This document shows, piece by piece, positions 16,834 to 24,855 of a DNA stretch of 64,000 bases. A program made the position numbers and the translations under genes. Positions within the stretch are counted from its first letter, which is position 1; each line of letters starts with the position of its first letter. The stretch is from Natrinema sp. HArc-T2 (GTDB lineage: Archaea; Halobacteriota; Halobacteria; Halobacteriales; Natrialbaceae): the NCBI RefSeq assembly GCF_041821085.1, contig NZ_JBGUAZ010000001.1, positions 124,001 to 188,000 of the forward strand, written 5' to 3'. The notes under the pieces are model-generated. The model did no database searches, had not been told where the DNA came from, and saw only the letters and a program-made list of their open reading frames with translations.

Positions 16834-16985
16834 CGGAGCGCCGTCCGTCGGCAAACACTGTGGCTATCGATTCGACGACGAACACGGACGGTGACGAGTG
16901 TGCCATCTCCTGTCCGTTTCGAGGAACGTAACTGCTGAATGCTTCTGTCAGTCCGTCGTCGCACCGCGGTCGACCCACGACGCGC

Positions 16986-18506
16986 TCACTCGAGCAGCGA
17001 CTCGCCGGTCATCTCGGGTGGCTGGTCGAGGTCGATGGCCTCGAGCATCGTCGGCGCGATATCGGCGAGCGTGCCGCCCTCGCGGACGGTGCGACCGCCG
17101 TCGGAGCCGTCGGGAGCGAGATAGACCAGCGGCACCTCGTTGTACGTGTGTGCCGTGTGGGGATCGTCTTCGGTCCCCATGTCGTCGGCGTTGCCGTGAT
17201 CTGCGGTGATAAGGACATGTGCGTCGGCGGCCTCGAGTCGGTCGACGAGTCGCCCGAGCTGTTCGTCGACGGCTTCGACGGCCTCGATGGCTGCCTCGTA
17301 GTCGCCGGTGTGGCCGACCATGTCCGGGTTGGCGTAGTTGAGCACGAGGACGTCTGGATCGTCGGAATCGATGGTGTCGATCGCGGTGTCGGTCACCTCG
17401 GGCGCGCTCATTTCGGGCTGCTGGTCGTAGGTCGGCACGTCGGGACTCTTGACGATCTTTCGGCTCTCGCCGTCGAACTCGACCTCGCGGCCACCATTGA
17501 GGAAGTAGGTGACGTGAGCGTATTTTTCGGATTCGGCGATCCGCAACTGCGTCTTCCCGGCGTCGGCAAGCACCTCGCCGAGCACCTGTTCGGGCTGGTT
17601 CGGCGGGTAAGCTACGGGGAGGTCGAACGTCTTGTCGTACTGAGTCATCATCACGACCTCGGCATCCGGTGGGTTGGTTGCGAACTCATCGACCCAGTCG
17701 TCGGGTCGGATGTCCGCGAGCATCCGGGTGAGCTGTCGCGCTCGATCGGAGCGGAAGTTGAACCAGACGACTGCGTCGCCGTCCTCGAGCGCCGGCTGAT
17801 CCGAAATGAGTGTCGGCTTGACGAACTCGTCGGTCTCACCGCAGTCGTACGATTCTTCGACCGCGTCGACGGCTGACTCGGCGGTCCACTCCGCGTCGCG
17901 GTTGGCGATGGCGTCGTACGCTCGTTTGGTCCGCTCCCAGTTCTGATCGCGGTCCATCGCGTAGTACCGGCCCGAGACCGTCGCCACGTCGCCGGTGCCG
18001 TGCTCGGCGATCACGTCCTCGAGCGTGCCGAGGTAGTCTCGGCCCCCGGTCGGCGAGGTATCCCGACCGTCGGTGATCGCGTGGGTGACGGCCTCGACGT
18101 CACGGTCTGCCGCCAACTCGATCAGTGCGTGGAGGTGTTCCTGATCGGAGTGGACGCCTCCGTCGCTGACGAGGCCGACGAAGTGGACCCGACCGTCGTT
18201 GTCACGCGCTCGGTCGAACGCCCCGTTGATCGCGTCGTTCTCCCGGAAGGAGCCGTCCGCGATGGAGTCCGAAATGCGGGTGTACTCCTGATAGACGACC
18301 CGACCGGCACCGATGTTCAGGTGGCCGACCTCGCTGTTGCCCATCTGTCCCTCGGGGAGGCCGACGCGTCGACCGGCGACCTCGAGTCGTCCGTACGCGC
18401 CCGATTCTGCCAGGCGGTCGAAAACCGGCGTTTCGGCCGCGTCGACCGCGTCCCTGCCGCCGTCACCGAGTCCCCAGCCGTCGAGGACGATCAGCGCAGC
18501 TTCCAT
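16986..18506 (-). CDS. gpmI: 2,3-bisphosphoglycerate-independent phosphoglycerate mutase
   Basis: Interconverts 3- and 2-phosphoglycerate in glycolysis/gluconeogenesis. 506 aa, full length. The alkaline-phosphatase fold starts MEAALIVLDGWGLGD with a metal-binding Asp; the phosphorylated Ser58 sits in GQMGNSEVGHLNIGAGR; further metal ligands are in FVGLVSDGGVHSDQEHLHAL, TDGRDTSPTGG and VLITADHGNADDM, and in DDPHTAHTYNEVPL. This is the bacterial/BPG-independent GpmI form, not the shorter archaeal ApgM. It is monocistronic here. Confidence 0.95.
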   Translation of the reverse strand: MEAALIVLDGWGLGDGGRDAVDAAETPVFDRLAESGAYGRLEVAGRRVGLPEGQMGNSEVGHLNIGAGRVVYQEYTRISDSIADGSFRENDAINGAFDRARDNDGRVHFVGLVSDGGVHSDQEHLHALIELAADRDVEAVTHAITDGRDTSPTGGRDYLGTLEDVIAEHGTGDVATVSGRYYAMDRDQNWERTKRAYDAIANRDAEWTAESAVDAVEESYDCGETDEFVKPTLISDQPALEDGDAVVWFNFRSDRARQLTRMLADIRPDDWVDEFATNPPDAEVVMMTQYDKTFDLPVAYPPNQPEQVLGEVLADAGKTQLRIAESEKYAHVTYFLNGGREVEFDGESRKIVKSPDVPTYDQQPEMSAPEVTDTAIDTIDSDDPDVLVLNYANPDMVGHTGDYEAAIEAVEAVDEQLGRLVDRLEAADAHVLITADHGNADDMGTEDDPHTAHTYNEVPLVYLAPDGSDGGRTVREGGTLADIAPTMLEAIDLDQPPEMTGESLLE

Positions 18507-18689
18507 ATCAGACGGGAAATCGGCATGTCGTAACTAGCTGTCGTTGTCGTCGTCAGCGGCGGCCGGCTGCAGGCACCGTTCGTCACAAACGTATCAGTAC
18601 TGGGATCACTCTGTGGTCCGACTCGAGCGACCGGTTCCAGCGCCCGACTGTGTCGCACAGACGAGCCGACTCGAGCCAGTGTCGCGTGG

Positions 18690-18774
18690 TCATACGGGCT
18701 GCTGGTACTGGGCCCTGTGACATCACAAGGCGAGCTATGGGTTCGCCAGCATTGACTGACAGTAGTCCGTCTCA
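18690..18774 (+). repeat. Palindromic intergenic element, copy C (diverged core)
   Basis: 85 bp. The outer arms are conserved, but the core is replaced by two small hairpins (around CCTGTGA/TCACAAGG and GGCGAG/TTCGCC). The right tip 18772-18774 is the TGA stop (complement) of the zinc-ribbon gene. Confidence 0.75.
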
Positions 18775-19035
18775 GTCGTTCTGTGGGTGATCGAACGTCG
18801 TCCCGCAGTCGCCACAGACGGTCGCGTTGCCGGGCGTACTCCGCTGTGCGAAGACGGCACCGCACTCGTCACAGATCATAAAGAGGCGATGTTCCGGCGG
18901 GACGCCGGCTTCGAAGTCGGCCCGGATCCAGGCGTCGGGGTTCCCCTCTTCGTAGATGGTGACCCCGGACCCGTTCTGTCGCCAGTTGATCGCACGCTCG
19001 TCGGAGGTAACGGTCGCCGATTCTCGCTCGGACAT
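18772..19035 (-). CDS. Small zinc-ribbon protein
   Basis: 87 aa from MSERESATVTSDERAIN. The C-terminal half carries a four-cysteine zinc ribbon, CDECGAVFAQR with VCGDCGTTFDH, two CxxC knuckles 16 residues apart. The N-terminal part has GVTIYEEGNPDAWIRADF. An in-frame ATG 33 nt upstream would add MYGRLETGDIW; I favour the shorter start because a TATA-like box falls about 27-35 nt before it, but this is close. The stop codon is the tip of repeat copy C. Function is unknown; such mini zinc proteins are numerous in haloarchaea and often regulatory. Confidence 0.72.
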   Translation of the reverse strand: MSERESATVTSDERAINWRQNGSGVTIYEEGNPDAWIRADFEAGVPPEHRLFMICDECGAVFAQRSTPGNATVCGDCGTTFDHPQND

Positions 19036-19161
19036 CCAGATATCTCCAGTCTCGAGCCGTCCATACATACGTTTTCTGATAGTAATTTACACGGCACCGA
19101 GTCAACATCTCCGTCGTTCACGACCACTGGCTTTTTGCGGGTTGGGCGGGAGCCCCCTGTC

Positions 19162-20439
19162 ATGACGCTCGATCCGGTCCACTTCGACGGTATCGCGCGA
19201 CTCGCGAGGCGGATCGACCACGGGACCGACGAGCGCGACCGTCGCGCCTTCGCCGAGACCGTCTGGGAGGAGTTTCTCGATCCCTTGCTCGACGATGGCC
19301 GGCGAGTCCTCGAGCCGGTCGACGAGCAGGCGCGGCGGCTGGTCGACTGCGAAGCCGTTGCCCTGCGCGACCGCGAGTTCCCGACCGAACACGGCCTCGA
19401 CGCGGGGACGATCAACCCGACGACGTTCAAAAACGGGCTCGTCATCGACATCGCGCAGGCGGCGATGAGCGCGACGCCGAGCGACCTCGACCTCCACCGG
19501 TCGCGGACGACCGTGATGACGGTCCACTCGAACGACGAGACGATGACCGTCGACGAGACGTGGGGCAAGTTCGACGAGGGTTACAGCCGGAGCCGCGCGG
19601 TCAAGATCCCACCGCTACCGCGGTTCGCCGAAGGCGTCGTCCACGCACTGGCGCTGTACCTCGCCGAGAGCACCCACGCCCGTGATCACGCCGACGACGT
19701 TTCTGATCTCCTCGTCCTCGACGGGCCGCTGTATCCACGTGGCCTGCTGCGCTGGGCCGACCAGCACCCCGATCTGGCCGACTTCCTGCTCGACGACCCG
19801 CGGCCCACGACCGTCCTCGAGAACTACGTCCGGCTGGTCGAGACGTTCGTCGACCGGGACGTGCCACTCGTCGGCTTCGTCAAAAACCCCGCGACGCGCG
19901 TCGTCACGCGGACGCTGAAATCGAACCGGGAGATCGACGTTAGCGTCCCGTGGGCAGACGATTCGGCGCTGTTTACCCGGCTGCTCGAGCGCGGCGAGTA
20001 CGTCGACGACGTCGACGGCGAGCGCTGGGAGCGGGACATGTCGGCGCTGACCTATACGAACTGGTTCCGCTCACGCGGTGGCGTCGATCAGCCGCTGTCA
20101 GCGGAGGGCGATGCACTCGGCGTCGACCGTCGCCTCGAGCGGTCGGCTTACGAAGTCACGTTTTTCGTCGTCTACGATCCGCGTGACGATCTGCTGTATC
20201 GGATCGAGGCACCCTACGCGTTCACGAAAGACCAAGACATGCGCGAGCGACTGACGATGCAGGTGTTACAGGACGTCGCCGTCGCACACGGCCCGCCGAC
20301 GATCGTCGAAAAAGCCGATGAACTCGCTCGGATCAGCAACGCGGAGAAGGCCTCGCTTCGCGAGACGCTTGAGGAGCAGTTCGACGCGGTTCAGGACCGG
20401 ACCTACGACGATCACCGCTGGAACGACCAGCCGTACTGA
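19162..20439 (+). CDS. nurA: DNA double-strand-break repair nuclease NurA
   Basis: 5'-3' exo/endonuclease that works with the HerA translocase in end resection. 425 aa. The N-terminal MTLDPVHFDGIARLARRI, LLVLDGPLYPRGLL (motif with a catalytic Asp) and LVGFVKNPATRVVTRTLK are characteristic of haloarchaeal NurA; the C-terminus has APYAFTKDQDMRERL. The start at 19162 is chosen because the much longer upstream extension overlaps the oppositely oriented zinc-ribbon gene. In many archaea nurA sits beside herA. Here herA is 2.4 kb downstream on the same strand, separated by three genes. Confidence 0.9.
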   Translation: MTLDPVHFDGIARLARRIDHGTDERDRRAFAETVWEEFLDPLLDDGRRVLEPVDEQARRLVDCEAVALRDREFPTEHGLDAGTINPTTFKNGLVIDIAQAAMSATPSDLDLHRSRTTVMTVHSNDETMTVDETWGKFDEGYSRSRAVKIPPLPRFAEGVVHALALYLAESTHARDHADDVSDLLVLDGPLYPRGLLRWADQHPDLADFLLDDPRPTTVLENYVRLVETFVDRDVPLVGFVKNPATRVVTRTLKSNREIDVSVPWADDSALFTRLLERGEYVDDVDGERWERDMSALTYTNWFRSRGGVDQPLSAEGDALGVDRRLERSAYEVTFFVVYDPRDDLLYRIEAPYAFTKDQDMRERLTMQVLQDVAVAHGPPTIVEKADELARISNAEKASLRETLEEQFDAVQDRTYDDHRWNDQPY

Positions 20440-20462
20440 CCGGGTCAGTCGCGCCGATCCGG

Positions 20463-20798
20463 TCACTCGGCGTCGTTTTTCTCCACCTCGAGGTCGACAT
20501 CGTCTGGATCGACCCCGATGCGGGCGAACTGCGTTCTGACGTGTTCTTTGGCTCCCTCGAGTGCCTGGTCGCGGGTGTCGAAGCCCCGCGGCATCGGCGA
20601 CTCGAAGGCGAGGTTAACCTCGCGACCGTCGACGAGCTGGGTCGTCCCCCCGCTATCGACCTCGTAGAACTCGTCACAAACCCAGACGTACGCGGCGTCT
20701 TCGTCCGGTGCGCCGCGGAACGAGGGGGCTCGTTCACCTCGCTCGTACAGTGTGCCGGTGAGTTCCGTCCCGCCAGCACGACCGCGTACCTGAAGCAT
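20463..20798 (-). CDS. Haloarchaeal conserved protein (DUF7113-like)
   Basis: 111 aa, convergent with nurA. MLQVRGRAGGTELTGTLYER and DAAYVWVCDEFYEVDSGGTT correspond to a small haloarchaeal family I recall as DUF7113; the name should be checked. The C-terminus is acidic (DPDDVDLEVEKNDAE). A TATTTTTG box 25-32 nt upstream supports the start MLQVRG over the longer open frame. No motif suggests a function. Confidence 0.72.
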   Translation of the reverse strand: MLQVRGRAGGTELTGTLYERGERAPSFRGAPDEDAAYVWVCDEFYEVDSGGTTQLVDGREVNLAFESPMPRGFDTRDQALEGAKEHVRTQFARIGVDPDDVDLEVEKNDAE

Positions 20799-20959
20799 AG
20801 GGAATGATACGCCTCGTGGACGCAAAAATACAGCGCTCACGACACCGAGCCGACCCGCTCGAGCGATCGTAATAAGAGTGTATGAGCTGATGGAGTGAGT
20901 AGCATCTTCTTTGCGAGTCAGTAATAGTGTTCTACCGACTCTCGTAGGCACCTGTCGAT

Positions 20960-21025
20960 CAGTGTGGGCGACTCCACGATTCGCCATGCGGACCCGACGG
21001 GACCCAGTGACAGCGGCCCGTCTCA
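20960..21025 (-). repeat. Palindromic intergenic element, copy D (one arm eroded)
   Basis: Read on the minus strand, TGAGACGGGCCGCTGTCAC (21007-21025) is a clear arm, and an inner stem GGGTCCCGTCGGGTCC follows. The opposite arm is degenerate, so the left boundary is approximate. Confidence 0.55.
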
Positions 21026-21174
21026 GTGCTCGGTGAGACGGACTGCGTTCGAATCTCGCCACCACATTCCCAACGGTAATTCCCATCAACTGCAGTTTGT
21101 GAGCGATTCAGCATGTTACTCGTCGGATACAGGAGTAATCGCATCTTCACGAGCCAAATCGTTTTGGAACGGGT

Positions 21175-21181
21175 CTTATAA
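21175..21181 (+). promoter_or_regulatory. TATA-like box of the double-HTH gene
   Basis: CTTATAA, 25-31 nt before the ATG at 21206. It decides the start, since the in-frame ATG at 21185 would be only a few bases away. Confidence 0.5.
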
Positions 21182-21205
21182 TCCATGGATGGCTTACTAG
21201 TGCTA

Positions 21206-21835
21206 ATGACTTCGGACGCTCATATCGGCGACGACACCACCCCCGGGCCGCTCGTCAACGTCCCGTCGGAGTGTTACGAACTCTTTCGCCATCCGCGCCG
21301 ACTTCGCGTCATCGAGATTCTCGGACGCCAGCACACACGACTTCCGCTGGCGGAACTGACGACGGCACTGATCGACCGGATGGACGCAGATCACCTGACC
21401 GGACAAGCACGACACGACGTGCGGACCAGCCTCGTTCACAATCACTTGCCACGACTCGAGGACGCAGCGATCGTCGACTGGACTGACACCGGCGTCGCAC
21501 TCGTCGACGAACCGCCGGTCCGTCCTGCGGACCTCTCGATCTTTCTCGAGGTCTGTGAGGACGAAAACGCCGACGAACTGCTCCAGCAACTCGTCGATCC
21601 CGTCCGGATGCGCATTCTCTCCGTGCTCGAAGCGAGCGACCAACCGCTCTCACTCGAGCAACTCGCGGCTCGACTCAGTGCACGTGCCGGCGGGCCGTTT
21701 TGCGACGCTGACCGCGCGGCGGTCGCACTGCACCACTCTCACCTGCCTGCGATGGCCGATGTCGGCGTCATCAGCTACGATCACGACTCGAAGCTGATCA
21801 CGCGATACGACGACAGCATCTCGATCGTCCAGTAG
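21206..21835 (+). CDS. Regulator with two tandem winged-helix-like (DUF7344-type) domains
   Basis: 209 aa, cytosolic. Two homologous halves each look like a DUF7344/winged-helix unit: residues about 16-90 (SECYELFRHPRRLRVIEILG, LPLAELTTALID) and about 120-205 (LLQQLVDPVRMRILSVLEAS, LSLEQLAARLS), both followed by a conserved HNHLP/HSHLP motif. Most such haloarchaeal proteins have one copy. The duplication suggests a single chain that mimics a dimer. DNA targets are unknown. It is divergent from the DUF7113-like gene and has its own promoter. Confidence 0.75.
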   Translation: MTSDAHIGDDTTPGPLVNVPSECYELFRHPRRLRVIEILGRQHTRLPLAELTTALIDRMDADHLTGQARHDVRTSLVHNHLPRLEDAAIVDWTDTGVALVDEPPVRPADLSIFLEVCEDENADELLQQLVDPVRMRILSVLEASDQPLSLEQLAARLSARAGGPFCDADRAAVALHHSHLPAMADVGVISYDHDSKLITRYDDSISIVQ

Positions 21836-21970
21836 TCGCCGCCAGCGTCCGAACGTCTCCCGTTCTCGCGCCGATGGCGCGTTCGCCTATCCCAGTGGTC
21901 GTCTCCTGTCGGGCGTCGTGTCGGAAACGACAAGAGTGTTCTCGGTGAGCATCGTACGCACGAGACAGGC

Positions 21971-22756
21971 ATGACGGTGCCACGCGCAGCCGCTGGTCGC
22001 GGTGGTGTGACGAGCGACGCCAGCAGGGCCGCCATCGTCATTGGGACTGCCGTCTTGCTCGCACTGTCGCTGGCTGGCATCGCGGGAACGGTCGTCGCGA
22101 TCGATCAGGTCGCGATCCTCTCGCCTGATCGGACGACGATCGAGGCGACGCCCGGCGAGACGCTCGAGATCGACGTCACGCTCCAGAGTCAGGGCGGCCA
22201 CGGCGGCGAGGGCGTTACGAACGTGTCGCTGGTCGCCCAGTACCACCCCGACTATCTCGAGGTGACCGACATCGAACGGGGGCCGTGGCTCGAGGGCGAG
22301 GACACCGAGGTCCAGACGGCGACGGCGATCGGCAACGACCAAGGAACCGCGATCATCGAGCAGCGCCGCGAGCCGGCGGCTGGGGGAACCGCCGGGACGG
22401 GAACGATCGCGACGCTGACGGTCCGCGTTGCTGCGGACGCGCCGCCCGGTACGACGCCGATCTCGTTCGACGACAGCAACGTGGCACTCACCGGTGACTG
22501 GCCGATCGCTGTCGTCGACGAATCCGTGACCGTTGCGACCGACGGCGGTGCCGAGTCGCTCGGCACCTTCGAACATCCTGATCCCGACACGTTAACGCTC
22601 GAGAGCGGGGGAGCGACAGCGAACGACTCGATCGACGACGGGACGGCAGAACACGACGGTGGACTGGCGGTCCCCGGCTTCACGGCTTTGCTTGCGCTGA
22701 TAGCCGTGTCTGTCATCGCGGGAGCGCTGTGGGTCAGTCGGGAGCGTCGGCGTTGA
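21971..22756 (+). CDS. Cohesin-like surface protein with PGF-CTERM anchor
   Basis: 261 aa. There is an N-terminal signal/membrane segment (AAIVIGTAVLLALSLAGIAG, residues about 17-36). Then comes a beta-rich domain of about 130 residues resembling cohesin type I (VAILSPDRTTIEATPGETLE; LVAQYHPDYLEVTDIERG; GTIATLTVRVAADAPPGTT), an acidic Thr/Asp linker, and a C-terminal VPGFTALLALIAVSVIAG + WVSRERRR. The last part fits the PGF-CTERM signal processed by archaeosortase A and lipid-anchored at the cell surface. Cohesins bind dockerins, but no dockerin partner is in the window, so the domain may serve general adhesion. Confidence 0.78.
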   Translation: MTVPRAAAGRGGVTSDASRAAIVIGTAVLLALSLAGIAGTVVAIDQVAILSPDRTTIEATPGETLEIDVTLQSQGGHGGEGVTNVSLVAQYHPDYLEVTDIERGPWLEGEDTEVQTATAIGNDQGTAIIEQRREPAAGGTAGTGTIATLTVRVAADAPPGTTPISFDDSNVALTGDWPIAVVDESVTVATDGGAESLGTFEHPDPDTLTLESGGATANDSIDDGTAEHDGGLAVPGFTALLALIAVSVIAGALWVSRERRR

Positions 22757-22787
22757 GAGACAGTCCATCCGGCTGGAGGGAAACGCG

Positions 22788-22794
22788 TTTTAGG
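22788..22794 (+). promoter_or_regulatory. TATA-like box of herA
   Basis: TTTTAGG, 22-28 nt before the ATG at 22816. It supports that ATG over the in-frame one at 22729 inside the preceding gene. Confidence 0.45.
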
Positions 22795-22815
22795 GATGGG
22801 CCGGATGAAACCCAT

Positions 22816-24669
22816 ATGACTGACCTGGGAGACTTCGGCGATTTCGACGCCGGTGCCGATGCCGATGCGGAGTCGGCAGCCGACGCAGCCGATTCGTCGA
22901 CGGCAGCGGCAGGATCCGACGAGCCGGCGACTGCGAGTTCGACGACCGACGGCGCGAACGACGCGTTCGAGCCGACGCCGGTCGAACCCAGCGGTGACGA
23001 TGTCGGCATCGGTGCGCTCTGTGTCTCCCAGGGACTTCGGATCGCCGAGGACGGCGACGACACGACCCTGCAGGCCTACATCACCCGCGGCAACCGCTCG
23101 TCGATCCGCATCGGGAGCTACCTGCTCGCACCCTATCCCGACGGCGAGACGTTGTTCTGTCGGATTACGGGACTCGAGTACGCCCAGCAGTACCACGCCG
23201 ACGACGCGACGGAGATCCACGCCCGGCGGGCGATGCGCTCCGACGGGATCGACGAGTCCGACTACAAGTTCGTTGCGACGCTCGAGCCGGTTGCGGTGCT
23301 CTACGATGATGACGGCGACCTCAAACGCCGGATGACCGACCGCGTGCCGAAACCGCAGACCGTGATCCGGCAGGCCGACGACACCGAGGCGATCAAGACC
23401 GGGTTGAAGATGCCCGACGACGGCGTCTTTCTGGGCCATCTCTCGGTCGGCGGTGAGAAAGTCCGGACGGCAGCCACCCCGCCGACGATCGATTACCGGT
23501 TGAAAGACGACTACGATGCGGGCGATCCGCTCGTTTTCCGGCACACGCTGATCGCCGGCGGGACGGGCTCGGGGAAGACCCACGGCGCGAAGAACATCCT
23601 GCGACAGTATCTCGCCGACGAGCGCACGTATCCGATGGCCGACGGTCGCGCGGTCCAGCCCGCGGTCGTTCAGTTCGACCCACAGGACGAGTACGCTCAG
23701 ATGCACGACGACAATCCCGAGTTGGACGGCGACTTCGCGCGTCGGCTCGAGCGCGAGGGGATCGCCTACGGCGGTGTCTCCGATACGACCGCCTTCGTCC
23801 CGAAAGTCGGGTCGGCGTCGTACGCTGCGGGCCATCACCGTGCGAAGCAGGTCGAATTCACCATTCCGTTCTCGATGGTCCACGATAATCCGTGGCTGGT
23901 CGCAGGCAGCGGGTTAAACGACAACCAGTACGGCGCGCTCGTCAGCGTGCTCCTGCAGCGATTCCGGAACCAGTACGGCGAGGATGGCACGTACGAGGAG
24001 TTTACGACGTTCCTCGACGATCCCGCGCTGCGCGAGGAACTCGACGAGTCCGGTCGCGTCCACGAAGCGACCTTCGACGCGGTCCGCCGGCGCGTGCTCG
24101 GCTTCGGCCACGTCTTCGATCAGGACGCTCGACCGATCACCGATCTGGTCCACGAGTTCGTCCGCCCCGGCGGGCTCACCGTGGTGCCGACCTACCACAT
24201 CAACGACACGCGAGCGACCGAAACCGTCGTGCTCGCGGTCTCGTCGCTGTTGATCGACCAGAAGCTCTCGAACGATCCGACCTACGACCGAATCAAGGAG
24301 ACGCCGCTCGTGCTGGGCATGGACGAGGCACACAACTTCCTGACCGACGCCGACAGCGTGCAGGCCGGGAAAGTCATCACCAAGTTCACCGAGGCCGCCA
24401 AACAGGGCCGCAAGGAACGACTCGGTCTCTTCTTGATCACGCAGGACCCCCAGGACATCCACGACGCCGTCTTCAAACAGATCAACACGACCATCGTGTT
24501 GAATCTCGGCGACGAGGACGCGATCAAGAGTGTGAACATCCCGAGCAACCTCGAGTCGAAGGTTCCCTACATGGAGAAAGGGCAGATGGTCGTCTATTCG
24601 CCCGACAATTCGGAGCCGGTCGAGCTGATCGGGCTGCCGAAATGTCTGACTCGACACGGGCGGGATTGA
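22816..24669 (+). CDS. herA: HerA DNA translocase/helicase
   Basis: Hexameric FtsK/HerA-type ATPase, 617 aa, which pairs with NurA to resect DNA ends. The first ~65 residues are a disordered Ala/Asp/Ser-rich extension. The HAS-barrel-like N-domain begins at VGIGALCVSQGLRIAEDGDD. Walker A GGTGSGKTHG spans residues 248-257. Walker B is in PLVLGMDEAHNFL, with LGLFLITQDPQDIHDAVFKQ downstream, and a C-terminal clamp contains MEKGQMVVYSP. Its nuclease partner nurA is 2.4 kb upstream. Confidence 0.92.
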   Translation: MTDLGDFGDFDAGADADAESAADAADSSTAAAGSDEPATASSTTDGANDAFEPTPVEPSGDDVGIGALCVSQGLRIAEDGDDTTLQAYITRGNRSSIRIGSYLLAPYPDGETLFCRITGLEYAQQYHADDATEIHARRAMRSDGIDESDYKFVATLEPVAVLYDDDGDLKRRMTDRVPKPQTVIRQADDTEAIKTGLKMPDDGVFLGHLSVGGEKVRTAATPPTIDYRLKDDYDAGDPLVFRHTLIAGGTGSGKTHGAKNILRQYLADERTYPMADGRAVQPAVVQFDPQDEYAQMHDDNPELDGDFARRLEREGIAYGGVSDTTAFVPKVGSASYAAGHHRAKQVEFTIPFSMVHDNPWLVAGSGLNDNQYGALVSVLLQRFRNQYGEDGTYEEFTTFLDDPALREELDESGRVHEATFDAVRRRVLGFGHVFDQDARPITDLVHEFVRPGGLTVVPTYHINDTRATETVVLAVSSLLIDQKLSNDPTYDRIKETPLVLGMDEAHNFLTDADSVQAGKVITKFTEAAKQGRKERLGLFLITQDPQDIHDAVFKQINTTIVLNLGDEDAIKSVNIPSNLESKVPYMEKGQMVVYSPDNSEPVELIGLPKCLTRHGRD

Positions 24670-24855
24670 GGCGGGCGGGACTTAGACGCGAGTCGCCAGT
24701 CGGTGTTACAGCCGGCACGTTGTCGTGACGTGCCGTCGGCTCGCGGCCGATTCAAGAGAGAAAAGAACAAATCGTCAGGGACGGCTACGGCGGGCCACGA
24801 CATCGTCGCGACCCGGTCGGGAGCCGTCCACACCGTCAGGGAGCGCTCGTTTTCG

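Larger units (their letters stand above)
20799..21205. other. Divergent intergenic region with repeat remnants
   Basis: Besides copy D, a second arm-like word TGAGACGGACTGCG occurs at 21034-21047 without a clear partner. The word GTTCGAATC nearby looks like a tRNA T-loop, but the stem does not pair. No gene is called. Confidence 0.35.

Noticed and set aside
14797-16854. 685-codon minus-strand frame opposite the PhoX-like gene
   Set aside because: High-GC antisense shadow: Val/Arg/Gly-rich, no domain, while the plus strand has a complete Tat signal and PhoX motifs.
21040-21065. tRNA-like T-loop word GTTCGAATC
   Set aside because: The flanking bases do not form a T-stem and no acceptor, D or anticodon arm is found upstream.
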